From: Pseudomonadota bacterium
GTDB lineage: Bacteria; Campylobacterota; Campylobacteria; Campylobacterales; Sulfurospirillaceae
DNA: 64,000 nt
Direction: 5' to 3'
Assembly (NCBI GenBank): GCA_017860615.1
Contig: JAGDMU010000007.1
Span: 132,534 to 196,533, forward strand
Part shown: positions 51,556 to 63,599 of the stretch, in pieces
Position numbering within the stretch: the stretch's first letter is position 1
How the letters are laid out: each line of letters starts with the position of its first letter
Translations under genes and position numbers: made by a program
Notes under the pieces: generated by a model
What the model saw: the letters and a program-made list of their open reading frames with translations, nothing else
What the model was told of the DNA's origin: nothing
The model's database searches: none

Positions 51556-52330
51556 TGATTTTTCCTAATATAGTTTGAAGTTCGGTGGTAAAGGCGGGGT
51601 GTTCGAGAATCTTGCCATGTGTGGTATTGGTAAGAATAATATGTAAAGGCTTTGTTGGCATCGCTTCTAATAATTTTTCAAAATGATACCGTGGAATAGT
51701 AGCATCATTTTCCACCTCAACTACCGCTATTTTCGCTTTAATCAAAGGCACGTAATTCACGCTTTCAAATTTATTTTTGAGTAAAAGATCGATCGGGAAG
51801 AAAGGGTACTTCAGCTTTGCCATAGAGAGAATCGAATCGTAAGGCGTGAGTAAAACCAAACCATCGACCACCCGCTTACTTGCAAGGTACGTTGCCACAC
51901 CTGTGCCTAAACTTCGACCTATCACAACGACTTTTCGACCTTTGGCATAGGTATCGTAAATTTTGAGAGCATCTTCAAAAAAGGCCTCTTCACTTGGCGT
52001 TCCAGTACTTCCAACATACCCTCGGTAATTAAATGCAACAATATCATAGCCTTTCAATGCTTTAACATGTAAAACAAAGCGCGTCGCATCATCGGCATTG
52101 CCACCAAAATAGAGAATAAGCCCTGCGTCGCTCTCTTGATCTTTGCGCAAAACGCCATCAAGCACAACATTTTCTTTTACAGCCAAAGTGAGTGGTTCAA
52201 TGTTTTCACCACTGACTTTGGCCTCTTTTTCGATCAATTTTGCAGGGAAAAGTTGATCATTTTGCGTGAAGTACAAATATCCCACGGCGACCAAATAGAG
52301 TCCAATGACTCCAAGTAAAAGTTTTTTCAT
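51548..52330 (-). CDS. Membrane-anchored alpha/beta hydrolase
   Basis: The 260-residue protein has an N-terminal helix (about 2-20) and an alpha/beta hydrolase fold. The nucleophile elbow is GRSLGTG (Ser near 144), an oxyanion-side GGNADD lies earlier, and a catalytic His is likely in TTHGKIL. It belongs to the BEM46/YfhR-like group of uncertain substrate. It overlaps its upstream neighbour by 4 nt. Confidence 0.8.
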   Translation of the reverse strand: MKKLLLGVIGLYLVAVGYLYFTQNDQLFPAKLIEKEAKVSGENIEPLTLAVKENVVLDGVLRKDQESDAGLILYFGGNADDATRFVLHVKALKGYDIVAFNYRGYVGSTGTPSEEAFFEDALKIYDTYAKGRKVVVIGRSLGTGVATYLASKRVVDGLVLLTPYDSILSMAKLKYPFFPIDLLLKNKFESVNYVPLIKAKIAVVEVENDATIPRYHFEKLLEAMPTKPLHIILTNTTHGKILEHPAFTTELQTILGKIIE

Positions 52331-52914
52331 AAATCTTCCTTCTTCAAAAATACGGTGAAATCACCTTCCATGTAACCCTCATAGATTTCCACATCGTACG
52401 CAAAATCATTGACGTGTGCTTCGATCTCTTCGGGTAAAAAATAGTTAAAATGACCCTCTTTTTCTTCGCCCCTGAGCAGATTAAACACAAACCCTTTTTT
52501 GGAGGCTTCAAAGCAACGGCGAATAAATAAAAACGTCTCAAAGCGGTTCAAAATATTCATCGAACCACTCGCCACGTAAAAGTCTGCGAGTTCAAGATCA
52601 TCGTTTAAAATATCTTTATGCACACAATGTTGTTTGGTACGTTTTTTTGCCACAAAAATAGCTTCAGTAAGCATATCGTACCCCACGTATTTACGAGGGA
52701 GAGAACCTTTTTGCTGGAGATAGAGATAAAGGTCACCAAAACCACACCCTGCGTCAATAACCGTGCTGGAAGGCAAATGTGCTTCCAAAAGTTCGTGGAT
52801 CACTTCAAAGCGTGTGTGCTGTGACTGTTTGGAGTTCCAGTTCAAACCCTTGGCCGTACAGCCATAGCGTTTAATGGCATTTTCATAAAAGGTTTTATTG
52901 TTGATACGTGGCAT
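52327..52914 (-). CDS. Class I SAM-dependent methyltransferase
   Basis: The 195-residue protein has motif I VIDAGCGFGDLYLYL and a post-I acidic residue in YVGYDML. No substrate domain is seen. It is first of the methyltransferase-hydrolase-RlmI-like run, coupled by short overlaps. Confidence 0.8.
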   Translation of the reverse strand: MPRINNKTFYENAIKRYGCTAKGLNWNSKQSQHTRFEVIHELLEAHLPSSTVIDAGCGFGDLYLYLQQKGSLPRKYVGYDMLTEAIFVAKKRTKQHCVHKDILNDDLELADFYVASGSMNILNRFETFLFIRRCFEASKKGFVFNLLRGEEKEGHFNYFLPEEIEAHVNDFAYDVEIYEGYMEGDFTVFLKKEDL

Positions 52915-52936
52915 AAAAAGAGGTTAAAAAAGAAGG

Positions 52937-52959
52937 GGCACTTTTAAACTAAAAGTGCC
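52937..52959 (-). terminator. Terminator at the end of the flagellin-like gene
   Basis: GGCACTTTTA (52937-52946) and TAAAAGTGCC (52950-52959) form a 10-bp stem with a 3-base loop. The last codons of the gene lie in the stem, and a T-rich tail follows in the minus direction. Confidence 0.85.
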
Positions 52960-53663
52960 GAAATGCTTTGCTGCATCATGCTATTTTGATGGACTTGCGC
53001 AAGAACCGAGCTGGTCAGTTTGATCTCATCACTCTTCATTTGTGTTATTTTTTGATCCAGTGGTGTCTCAGCAATTTGTGAATTTGCACTGCTTAAATTT
53101 GTGATAGCCGTCAGAGAATTGGTTATGTTACTGCTTGCAGAGTTGATCTGATCGCTTGCCGTTTGCATGAGCGTGCTTAGGTTTTCTCTAAAATTTGCAA
53201 TACCTTCTTGATCATCCACAGAGAGTTCGTTTAACCCTGTTACATCAAGTCCGTAGTTGCTTGAAAGCATATTTTGACCATTGTACGTTGTTTGCTCTGC
53301 AATGTCTTGCATAGCGCTGTTAATCGCATCGAACTCTTCTTTTAACATCGCTTTTTGATCACTGCCTAAAGAAGCGCTGTTGTAACGAACAGAAAGATCA
53401 TTCAGTTTTTCAGCACCTGATTGGATGGCTTGCAAAGAAGAGTCAGCAATTTGGTACATACTGATGGTTTCATTGGCATTTTGAACATTTTGAGTTAAAG
53501 AAGAAATTTGAGAAGAAAGTGCATCGGAGATAATAAGACTCGCACTGTCTTTTCCACTCAGCTCTTTTGTCGCTGCGATTTTTTCTAAAACTGTGTCTGT
53601 ATTGGTTTTATTTTGGGTGATCGTGTTGAGTATTTGTGTGTTACCACTGCTCGATATTTTCAT
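52944..53663 (-). CDS. flaC: Short flagellin-like protein (FlaC type)
   Basis: The 239-residue protein has the conserved flagellin D0/D1 N-terminus (AATKELSGKDSASLIISDALSS and SLQAIQSGAEKLNDLSV) and C-terminus but no central variable domains. Campylobacter FlaC (249 residues) has the same form and is secreted through the flagellar export system. TTYNGQNML is shared with flagellins. It has a near-consensus sigma-70 promoter and its own terminator, so it is a single-gene unit beside the pse operon. Confidence 0.8.
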   Translation of the reverse strand: MKISSSGNTQILNTITQNKTNTDTVLEKIAATKELSGKDSASLIISDALSSQISSLTQNVQNANETISMYQIADSSLQAIQSGAEKLNDLSVRYNSASLGSDQKAMLKEEFDAINSAMQDIAEQTTYNGQNMLSSNYGLDVTGLNELSVDDQEGIANFRENLSTLMQTASDQINSASSNITNSLTAITNLSSANSQIAETPLDQKITQMKSDEIKLTSSVLAQVHQNSMMQQSISALLV

Positions 53664-53692
53664 CAGATGCCCCCTGTCTTAAAGATGTCTTT

Positions 53693-53722
53693 ATTATACT
53701 ACTCCTATGATACTATTGTCAA
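53693..53722 (-). promoter_or_regulatory. Sigma-70 promoter of the FlaC-like gene
   Basis: On the minus strand TTGACA (53722-53717) and TATAAT (53698-53693) are 18 bases apart, both perfect consensus. No sigma-28 or sigma-54 flagellar promoter is seen. Confidence 0.75.
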
Positions 53723-53746
53723 TTAGACTTCTTTCATGACCCTTGA

Positions 53747-55919
<2,173 letters not shown>

Positions 55920-55923
<4 letters not shown>

Positions 55924-56609
55924 ACATCGCCATCATCCCAGCACGCGGTGGAAGCAAACGGATTCCCCGCAAAAATATCAAAGAATTTTGTGGCAAACCA
56001 ATGATCGCTTATAGCATTGAGGCGGCTCAAAAAAGCGAACTTTTTGATAAAATCGTTGTGAGTACTGATGATGATGAAATTGCTACAGTAGCGCAATACT
56101 ACGGTGCTGATGTATTACAAAGACCCAAAGCGTTAGCCGATGATATAACACCAACCATTCCTGTGATTGCTCATGCCATTGAGACACTCAACATGAAAAA
56201 CCTGCACAGTGTCTGCTGTCTCTATGCCACCGCTCCTTTTGTACAACCAAAGTACCTTCAAGAAGGCTATGAAAAACTGAAATCCACGCAAAGTGCGTAT
56301 GTTTTTAGCGCCACAACCTATGCTTTTCCCATTCAAAGAGCCATCAAGCTCAAAAATGATCGTGTCGAGATGTTTTCTCCTGAAAATTTTGCGGTACGCT
56401 CTCAAGATTTAGAAGAAGCGTACCACGATGCAGGACAATTTTACTGGGGAATGCCTGAAGCGTGGTTAGAAGAAAAAATTATCTTTGCACCGCATTCAAC
56501 GGCTATTGTACTGCCTCGCCATTTAGTCCAAGATATCGATACTTCTGAAGATTGGGTACGAGCAGAACTCATGTATAAAGCACTTTATGAAAACGCTGAT
56601 ACGAAGTGA
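55920..56609 (+). CDS. pseF: PseF, CMP-pseudaminic acid synthetase
   Basis: The 229-residue cytidylyltransferase activates pseudaminic acid as the CMP sugar. The nucleotide motif is IIPARGGSKRIPRKN. GTG 55920 overlaps the pseC stop (GTGA) and has AAAGGA 8 nt upstream; the alternative ATG 55911 lies too close to that site. It overlaps pseG by 23 nt. Confidence 0.9.
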
Positions 56610-57450
56610 TAGCTCCAGCACGATAGGACTTGGGCATATCATGCGAGACCTCGTGTTGGCTCAAAGTTTACAAGGCGAAATCATCTTTGCGTGTCAAGCC
56701 CTCAAAGGCGCTATGATAGAGCGTATTCCCTACGAAGTCAAAATTTTGAAATCCAATGACGTAGAAGAGTTAATCACACTCATTCAAACGTTAAAAATCA
56801 ATTTTTTAATCATCGATCATTATGAGATCGATGCTCTTTATGAGCAAACAATCAAAGAGGCAACGGGTGTTACGATTTTGAGTTTTGATGACACCTACAA
56901 AGCTCATCATTGCGATATTTTACTCAACCACAACCTTTATGCTGATGCTAAACGCTATGAAAATTTAGTACCTAAGCATTGTGAACTTCGCTTGGGATCT
57001 CCCCTTATTCGGGATGAATTTAAAGAGGAGAAGCGTCAAAAGCGTGAAAAAATCTACGATGTGCTTATTGCTATGGGTGGAAGCGATAGTGCAAATCTGA
57101 CCCCAAAAATTATTGAAGCATTGCCCAAAGCACTGCACATTGCCATTGTAACAACCACTGCCAATGCGCATCTCCTAGCACTTCAACATTACATTGAAGA
57201 TAAACCAAACATCGCATTGCATATCAACTCTTCCGAAGTAGCAAAACTGCTCCACCAAAGCCGCTTTATGGTTACCACACCCAGCGTTATGGTGCACGAA
57301 GTACTCTTTATGGAGCTACCCTTCATTGCAATTAAAGTGGCAAGCAATCAAGACGATATGTTTCATTACTTAAGCCAACACAACTACCCTGTTTTAAAGG
57401 AGTGGAATGCCTCTTCATTTGCGCAACTTTACCACACTTACGCCCACTGA
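56587..57450 (+). CDS. pseG: PseG, UDP-sugar hydrolase of pseudaminic acid synthesis
   Basis: The 287-residue GT-B-like enzyme removes UDP from the diacetylated sugar. Features are SSTIGLGHIMRDLVLA near the N-terminus and VLIAMGGSDSANLTPKI in the second half. Length is close to that of Campylobacter PseG (about 274). The end overlaps pseH by 44 nt. Confidence 0.88.
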   Translation: MKTLIRSDSSSTIGLGHIMRDLVLAQSLQGEIIFACQALKGAMIERIPYEVKILKSNDVEELITLIQTLKINFLIIDHYEIDALYEQTIKEATGVTILSFDDTYKAHHCDILLNHNLYADAKRYENLVPKHCELRLGSPLIRDEFKEEKRQKREKIYDVLIAMGGSDSANLTPKIIEALPKALHIAIVTTTANAHLLALQHYIEDKPNIALHINSSEVAKLLHQSRFMVTTPSVMVHEVLFMELPFIAIKVASNQDDMFHYLSQHNYPVLKEWNASSFAQLYHTYAH

Positions 57451-57880
57451 GAGCGCTATGGTTTTACGCTGGCGAAACACTGAGAAGGTGCGCTCTTTTA
57501 TGTATAATGACACACCTATCAGCGCCGAAGAACATACAGCCTTTCTCGCTTCTCTTCATCACAGAGAGGACAAACGTTACTTTCTTGTCTTTAGGGATGA
57601 TGAGCCGCTGGGAGTGGTTGACCTAACGCACATAGATGAAGATTCTGCTATCATAGGACTTTATGCCAGTCCTGAACAAGAAGAGCACGGCATTGGGTCG
57701 CTATTGATGCAATGCTTGATATCGTATGGATTTGAACAATTGCATCTCAAAAGGCTTTATGCAGAAGTCTTTGCAGACAATAGAAGCGCTAAAAGGCTTT
57801 ATGAAAAATTTGGCTTTTGCGAAAAAGAACGCAAAAGTGTCAATGAAAAAGAGGTTATTGGCATGGAGTTACACGCATGA
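57407..57880 (+). CDS. pseH: PseH, N-acetyltransferase of pseudaminic acid synthesis
   Basis: The 157-residue GNAT enzyme acetylates N-4 of the UDP-amino sugar. Family features are LRWRNTEKVRSFMYND near the N-terminus and YASPEQEEHGIGSLLM for acetyl-CoA binding. Despite the 44-nt overlap with pseG, AAAGGAG lies close before the ATG and the start matches known PseH proteins. Confidence 0.88.
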   Translation: MPLHLRNFTTLTPTESAMVLRWRNTEKVRSFMYNDTPISAEEHTAFLASLHHREDKRYFLVFRDDEPLGVVDLTHIDEDSAIIGLYASPEQEEHGIGSLLMQCLISYGFEQLHLKRLYAEVFADNRSAKRLYEKFGFCEKERKSVNEKEVIGMELHA

Positions 57881-58920
57881 AAATCGGTCATTTTGATTTA
57901 GAAGGCACACAAACGCTGATTATTGCCGAACTTTCCGCAAATCATGGTGGCAGTTTAGCAATCGCTAAAGAAACCATCCAAGCCGCTAAAAAAGCAGGTG
58001 CAGATGCGATAAAGCTTCAAACCTATACCGCCGATACGTTAACACTTAAGTGTGATAAAGAGGACTTCATTGTCAAAGGTGGTACGCTTTGGGATAACAA
58101 AACTCTGTATGAACTCTATCAAGAAGCCTACACACCGTGGGAGTGGCACGAAGCGCTTTTTGCCTGTGCCAAAGAGGAAGGGTTACTCTGCTTTTCGACC
58201 CCATTTGATAAAAGTGCTGTCGATTTTTTAGAGCAATTTGACCCCCCAGCCTACAAAGTGGCCAGTTTTGAAGTGACCGATTATGACCTTGTACGCTACA
58301 TTGCTTCCAAAGGGCGACCTATTATTGTCTCAACAGGCGTTGCGACACTGAGTGAAATCGAAGATATTGTGCGTATCTGTCAAAAAGAGGGAAATTTGGA
58401 GATCATTCTGTTGCAATGTACCTCATCCTACCCTGCACCTTTAGAGGGGGCTAATCTTTTAACGATTCCTGATTTAGCCAAGCGTTTTGGAGTGATAGCA
58501 GGTTTTTCAGACCATACCTTGGGGATTACTGCACCAATTGCCGCAGTAGCTCTTGGTGCGAAAGTGATTGAAAAACATTTTATTTTAGACAAAGCTATTG
58601 GTGGGGCAGATGCTTCTTTTTCACTGGATGCAACGGAATTTGAGACGATGAGCAAAGCAGTGCGAGATACTGAAAAACTGCTTGGAAAGCCTACGTATTA
58701 CACGGAAACAAAAGCCATTAAAGGACGAATGTTTTGCCGTAGTCTTTATGTGACACAGCCTATCCAAAAAGGAGAGGCGTTTACCGCAGAAAATCTTCGC
58801 TCCATCCGCCCAGGCTATGGGTTACACCCAAAGCATTTAGGAGCCATTTTGGGTAAATGTGCCGCTACGGATATAGAGGTTGGAGAAGCCCTTAAATGGG
58901 AGATGATTGCCCTAAGCTAA
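57877..58920 (+). CDS. pseI: PseI, pseudaminic acid synthase
   Basis: The 347-residue NeuB-family enzyme condenses the hexose with phosphoenolpyruvate. It has the barrel domain (ELSANHGGSLAIAKETI, CFSTPFDKSAVDFLE, GFSDHTLG, IEKHFILD) and a C-terminal SAF domain (about 285-347, RSLYVTQPIQKGE). It ends the pse operon, with its stop overlapping a convergent gene by 9 nt. Confidence 0.92.
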   Translation: MKIGHFDLEGTQTLIIAELSANHGGSLAIAKETIQAAKKAGADAIKLQTYTADTLTLKCDKEDFIVKGGTLWDNKTLYELYQEAYTPWEWHEALFACAKEEGLLCFSTPFDKSAVDFLEQFDPPAYKVASFEVTDYDLVRYIASKGRPIIVSTGVATLSEIEDIVRICQKEGNLEIILLQCTSSYPAPLEGANLLTIPDLAKRFGVIAGFSDHTLGITAPIAAVALGAKVIEKHFILDKAIGGADASFSLDATEFETMSKAVRDTEKLLGKPTYYTETKAIKGRMFCRSLYVTQPIQKGEAFTAENLRSIRPGYGLHPKHLGAILGKCAATDIEVGEALKWEMIALS

Positions 58921-59976
58921 GATAGCTTGGCAAATGGCATCTACATCGACATTCATAGCGCCAAAAACACTCTGTGCTCTCTCATCGTAGCGCTGCGCTA
59001 GCATACGCGGTACTGCTTCTAAGAGTTCTTCTTTCGTATTGACCCACTCCATCAAACCTTGATCAATCTGGTATTTGTCATAATGGCTGATAAAACTACG
59101 TGTCGAGATCGTCGGTGTACCAAAGTAGCACGCTTCCGTGTTCAGTGTACCTCCTCCTCCAATAAACAGATCAGCATAGGCTAAAAGATGCTGAATCTCA
59201 ACTTTCTCTTCTAACACCGTCACAAAAGGGAATTGCTCTTTCAAATAACGACTCTCGTAGCGAGGGATAATAACGATGTTTGCCTTTGATAGCTGGGCAA
59301 TCTCTTGCATCGCATCGTACAAAATGGGATACTGTTTATCGACATAACTTGCCTTGTACTCCTCTTCACGGATGACAATCAAAGGCTTTTTAAGATCAAG
59401 TTGATATGGGCTTAGAATCTGCTCAACACTCTTCATATCGGGTTTAAAATCTTTAAGCCAAATCACGGGATCGATAAATTGATACGAGAAAATTTGCTCA
59501 TCATCGAGTGAAAAACGGCGAAATATATCATCAGGGACCACAAAAGGTTTAATCACACGTGCAGAGAGAGGTAATGTGAGTCTGGCTTGTGGCAATGCTT
59601 TTTTGAAATTCTCTTTGTGGTCTGATAGAGGGATGTCATAAAAATTCACCACAGGAATACCTAGACCAAACGCCACACGGTTGGCATCGACAGAGCAAAG
59701 ACACACCAAACGGTCAATATCGTAAAGACTGACAAATTCCATTAGTGCTTTTTGACGCTCTATTGAGGCGTGCAATTTATCTTTTAAACACGCTCCTCCA
59801 AACTCTCCACGGTTGGTAAAAGGGATGTTATGTAATCGTAGTAATTCTACAACTTCACTGTAACCTTCGCCTTCACGTGCTGTAATGAGCGTCTTTCGCC
59901 CTTTTTTTTCAATGTGCTTGATAATGGGGATAAAAAAGAGTACCGATTTTGGAGTCACCAAATCAAACCATATCAT
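58912..59976 (-). CDS. DUF354-family protein, GT-B-like
   Basis: The 354-residue protein resembles the DUF354 group in archaeal and bacterial glycan clusters. It has an N-terminal IWFDLVTPKSVLFFIPII region, a central IVIREEEYKA strand and a nucleotide-type FIGGGGTLNTEACYFGTPTIST loop typical of UDP-sugar binding. It is probably a glycosyltransferase or epimerase for surface glycan. It overlaps the next gene by 14 nt. Confidence 0.7.
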   Translation of the reverse strand: MIWFDLVTPKSVLFFIPIIKHIEKKGRKTLITAREGEGYSEVVELLRLHNIPFTNRGEFGGACLKDKLHASIERQKALMEFVSLYDIDRLVCLCSVDANRVAFGLGIPVVNFYDIPLSDHKENFKKALPQARLTLPLSARVIKPFVVPDDIFRRFSLDDEQIFSYQFIDPVIWLKDFKPDMKSVEQILSPYQLDLKKPLIVIREEEYKASYVDKQYPILYDAMQEIAQLSKANIVIIPRYESRYLKEQFPFVTVLEEKVEIQHLLAYADLFIGGGGTLNTEACYFGTPTISTRSFISHYDKYQIDQGLMEWVNTKEELLEAVPRMLAQRYDERAQSVFGAMNVDVDAICQAILA

Positions 59977-60658
59977 TCATCTCTCCTTTGACAAAGCAGA
60001 TTCCTAGTTTTTTCATATCGACACAGCGTTCAAAAAATGAATCATGGCAAATCTTTTCCCATGCCTCTTTCATCCCATCCGACCACGAGATATCATCAAA
60101 AACCACTACGGCTTTTGGACTCAAATAAGGTTTTAACATCTCCAAATAGTGTAACGTCGCCTCTTTGTCGTGATGACCATCGATAAAGGCAAGATCAACT
60201 TGTAACAAGGCTTCTAATATAGCAGGTAAGACATCTTGGAAACGACCAATGTATTGCGTGATGTTTTTGCACCCTGCTTCTTCGATATTCTCTTTCGCCA
60301 ACGCTGCAACATTAGGATCACCCTCAACGGTATAAATCATCGAGTCACGACACGCTTTTGCCATATAAATGGCTGAAAAACCACAGCATGTTCCAAGTTC
60401 CAAAACCTTTACAGGACGATGCTTTTGCACCAAATAGTAAAGTCTCTGCGCCCATTCGCCTTTGAGTCCAATGGATGAAAGCTGTGCAATCGTCGTCTCT
60501 TTGGGTACACCTTGGTACATCTCTTCATGACTTCGTGTAGCCTCAGGATCTCCCGCACCGTAATCCACAAGAGCTATCACTTCATTTTGTGCTTTTCGCT
60601 TCGTACGAATGGCTTCAATGAGCTCAAAAATAGTATGGTCGTGAGATGTTAGTTGCAT
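59963..60658 (-). CDS. SAM-dependent methyltransferase of a glycan cluster
   Basis: The 231-residue class I methyltransferase has motif I VLELGTCCGFSAIYMA, acidic YTVEGDPN and DLAFIDGHHDKEA with the metal-dependent O-methyltransferase look. ATG 60658 has AAGGAT upstream. Neighbours suggest a sugar or glycan substrate, but none is shown. Confidence 0.75.
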   Translation of the reverse strand: MQLTSHDHTIFELIEAIRTKRKAQNEVIALVDYGAGDPEATRSHEEMYQGVPKETTIAQLSSIGLKGEWAQRLYYLVQKHRPVKVLELGTCCGFSAIYMAKACRDSMIYTVEGDPNVAALAKENIEEAGCKNITQYIGRFQDVLPAILEALLQVDLAFIDGHHDKEATLHYLEMLKPYLSPKAVVVFDDISWSDGMKEAWEKICHDSFFERCVDMKKLGICFVKGEMNDMV

Positions 60659-60666
60659 GGTTATCC

Positions 60667-62457
60667 TTATAAATAGAGCTTATTATACCATCTGCAAAAG
60701 AGATAAAGCGACCAAACATGTTGTTTGAAACGCCCTTCTTTGCCTTCATGGTACAAAAATGTCACAAATGAGGGATCAAACAGACCGCTTTGATGGCTCA
60801 CACGTAACATGAGTTCTAAAACTTCATCGCCGTATTCATCGTACAGCCACTCAATAAAGGGCGAACTAAACCCTTTTTTCTTGCGATCAATTATAGAAGA
60901 AGGAATATACTTTTGCGCAATCTGTTTCAAAAGGTATTTATTGGTGTTTCCTGCTCTTAGCTTGGGAGGTAAAGCAAGACAATAGTCCACCAAACGATAG
61001 TCTAAAAACGGTGCTCTAAGCTCTAGTGAGTGTGCCATCGACATACGATCAATCTTGCTCATCAACACTTCAGCAATCCAAATGCGAATATCTTGCTTCG
61101 ACATCCATGCAAATACTTCATCCTTTAAGACACTGTTTTTACGGATATCCAAACTTTCTTTACCAATGAGTTTTTCAAACTGCCTGTGTGTAAATGTTTC
61201 GGCTGTCGTATAAAAAGGATGTTGATCGTTTGTAATGCGTTGTAAATATTCAAAATTACGCGATAAATTAGGATTGTGTTCCAAATAGCTTTTTAAAAGC
61301 ATTTTGCTCTGAGATGAAAGCTCTGTGTGCATTTGATAGTACTTTGCCATCTCAAAATAGTTGTCATACCCTAAGAATATCTCATCACTTCCCTCACCAC
61401 TGAGGCAGACTTTAATGCCTGATTGATGCACCATTTGTGAGAGCAAATACGTTGGCATACACGCGGTATCGCCCATGGGTTCATCCAGATGCGTAAGCGT
61501 GTTCTCAATTGTATCAATGTAAGTTTTTTTGTTGATGCGAAGCTCATGGTGATGTGAGCCGATATGCACCGATGCCTCTTTAGCTTGGTCTAATTCATCG
61601 TAATGCAAATACTCATCATACCCAATGGAAAACGTATGAATTTTCTTACCCGAAGCTTTCGCATAAATGGAACTGACCAAAGAGGAGTCGATGCCCCCTG
61701 AAAGCAGTGAAGCAACCTCGACATCACCTACTAAACGCTTTTGTACCGCATCAAGAAGAAGCTCTTCAATTTTGGCTAATGCTTCGGCTTCTCCTATACC
61801 TAAAAGTTCTTTTTTCCCTACTTCGTAGTAGCGTTTACATGTCAAAACACCTTTAGCATATGTCGCATATGTTCCTGCTTCAAGCTTATGAATCCCTTCA
61901 AAAAATGTGTGAGGAGGAAGGGTGCTTTGAAATGAAAAATAGCTTTGAAAGCCCTGCATATTCATAGCAGGTGTTGTCTCTAAGAGCGCTAAAATGGCTT
62001 TGATTTCACTTGCGACCATTAGCCCTTTACTCTGGCTAAAATACAGAGGCTTTTTACCAAAACGATCTCTCGCCATAAAAAGCTCTTGGCTCTTTCGATC
62101 GTAAAGACAAAACGCAAACATACCATTGAGTTTTGAAAGCATGGCATGACCGAGTTTTTCATAAAGCTTTATGAGCACTTCTGTGTCACTCGTTGTTTTA
62201 CATGTTAGGGCATATTCACGTTTGAGCGCTTCAAAATTATAAATTTCACCATTAAAAACAAGTGCGTAACGCTCATCTATCATCGGCTGGTTAGATCTAG
62301 TATCAAGGTCAATGATGGAAAGCCTTGTATGCCCCATCAACACCTCTTTTTCACCCCATATACCTTGTGCGTCAGGTCCACGATGAGAGAGTGTATATAG
62401 GGCTTTCTCAAAGCTCTGTTTGCTGTGATGACCGATGGCTGTTAAGATTCCGCACAT
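60667..62457 (-). CDS. asnB: Asparagine synthase (glutamine-hydrolysing) family protein
   Basis: The 596-residue enzyme has an N-terminal class II glutaminase with catalytic Cys2 (MCGILTAIG) and HRGPDAQG. The synthase domain has the PP-loop LLSGGIDSSL (about 250) and LSGEGSDEIFLGY. In surface-glycan clusters such proteins often amidate sugars or peptides rather than make free asparagine. Its neighbours here favour that, without proof. It overlaps the glycosyltransferase gene by 16 nt. Confidence 0.85.
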   Translation of the reverse strand: MCGILTAIGHHSKQSFEKALYTLSHRGPDAQGIWGEKEVLMGHTRLSIIDLDTRSNQPMIDERYALVFNGEIYNFEALKREYALTCKTTSDTEVLIKLYEKLGHAMLSKLNGMFAFCLYDRKSQELFMARDRFGKKPLYFSQSKGLMVASEIKAILALLETTPAMNMQGFQSYFSFQSTLPPHTFFEGIHKLEAGTYATYAKGVLTCKRYYEVGKKELLGIGEAEALAKIEELLLDAVQKRLVGDVEVASLLSGGIDSSLVSSIYAKASGKKIHTFSIGYDEYLHYDELDQAKEASVHIGSHHHELRINKKTYIDTIENTLTHLDEPMGDTACMPTYLLSQMVHQSGIKVCLSGEGSDEIFLGYDNYFEMAKYYQMHTELSSQSKMLLKSYLEHNPNLSRNFEYLQRITNDQHPFYTTAETFTHRQFEKLIGKESLDIRKNSVLKDEVFAWMSKQDIRIWIAEVLMSKIDRMSMAHSLELRAPFLDYRLVDYCLALPPKLRAGNTNKYLLKQIAQKYIPSSIIDRKKKGFSSPFIEWLYDEYGDEVLELMLRVSHQSGLFDPSFVTFLYHEGKEGRFKQHVWSLYLFCRWYNKLYL

Positions 62458-63599
62458 TCCCTATTTTCCTTTTGTATCACACTTTCAATAAGTTCTATCC
62501 ATTTTTTTTGACACACTTCATAACGATACACTTGAATGATTTTTTGAGCACCTTGCCCAAGTTGTGACCTGAGCATTGGCTCATTTTCAAAACGTACTAA
62601 TGCGTGAGAGAGGGCTAATGTATCACTTCGATCAATATATAAAATTCCCTCTTTCCCATCAAATTCGCTCCATGAAGGCTCAAATTTGTACGCTACAACA
62701 GCACATCCAAGGCTTAATGCTTCTAATAAAGCATTTGGCATTCCCTCATAATGCGATGAGAAGATAAACCCTTTGCATTTTTGCATGTACTTGTACGGGT
62801 TGGCATCAAATCCGATAAAAAAAATGCGTTTTTGCAACCCATACTCCGCGACTAATGCTTCTACCCTAGCTCTGTCTTTGCCATCACCCACAAACACCAA
62901 TGCACTTTGAAGTTTTGAGCTTGCTTGTGCATAAGCGTGTACCAGTTCATCTTGGGCTTTTTGCGTTGTATCAAACCGTCCAACATGCAGGAAAAATTCA
63001 CCCTCATAGGGAATAGGTTCTTGTGCTAATAAAAGCAACTTTTCCGTCTCAATGCCATTGGCGATGCTCAAAGACTCAATGCCAAGCATTCCAAGCTCAA
63101 CTCCAACACCGTGACTCACAGAGACAACCGCATGTGCTTTTGGGTAAAGCGCTTTGATCTGTGTTTCATAAAAAGAGCGTGGCAAAAGATGAATCAAACG
63201 ATCTTTATAGCCGTACTCCAAACTCACACGGGAAGAGACGATGGCTTTGGTCTGCGATGGTAAGGCTTGAAGGGTGCACAAACTGTTGTAATCTTCAAAA
63301 GCAATTACCACATCAAATGAAGCTTTTTCAAGTAGATTGCCCAATTCAAGGGAGCGTGCATCAAAGAGCATCTGCCCTATCTGTTCTAACTCCACGCTCT
63401 CTTTACCTGTAAGAGTGAGGGAGTGATGGGAAAGGGTTATGATCGAAATATGATTATCAAGGGGATAGGCTATTGCTTTCTCTTCAAAAAGAATCATCGT
63501 AACAGCATATATTTTTGCCAAGGTATTGGCAAGCAGTGCGACATTTTTTTGCACCCCGCCTAGGCAAAGATTGTGCGTGATAAAAGCTATTTTTTTCAT
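62442..63599 (-). CDS. Glycosyltransferase family 4 protein
   Basis: The 385-residue GT-B enzyme has acceptor-side ITHNLCLGGVQKNV at the N-terminus and the donor-binding EX7E region SSHYEGMPNALLEALSLG. A frame start at 63635 exists, but ATG 63599 overlaps the upstream stop (ATGA) and gives the usual start. The product is probably a surface polysaccharide or flagellar glycan. Confidence 0.85.
   Translation of the reverse strand: MKKIAFITHNLCLGGVQKNVALLANTLAKIYAVTMILFEEKAIAYPLDNHISIITLSHHSLTLTGKESVELEQIGQMLFDARSLELGNLLEKASFDVVIAFEDYNSLCTLQALPSQTKAIVSSRVSLEYGYKDRLIHLLPRSFYETQIKALYPKAHAVVSVSHGVGVELGMLGIESLSIANGIETEKLLLLAQEPIPYEGEFFLHVGRFDTTQKAQDELVHAYAQASSKLQSALVFVGDGKDRARVEALVAEYGLQKRIFFIGFDANPYKYMQKCKGFIFSSHYEGMPNALLEALSLGCAVVAYKFEPSWSEFDGKEGILYIDRSDTLALSHALVRFENEPMLRSQLGQGAQKIIQVYRYEVCQKKWIELIESVIQKENRECAES

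Noticed and set aside
56587-57880. Frameshift between pseG and pseH because of a 44-nt overlap
   Set aside because: Both proteins have family lengths and pseH has a good ribosome site and the expected start.
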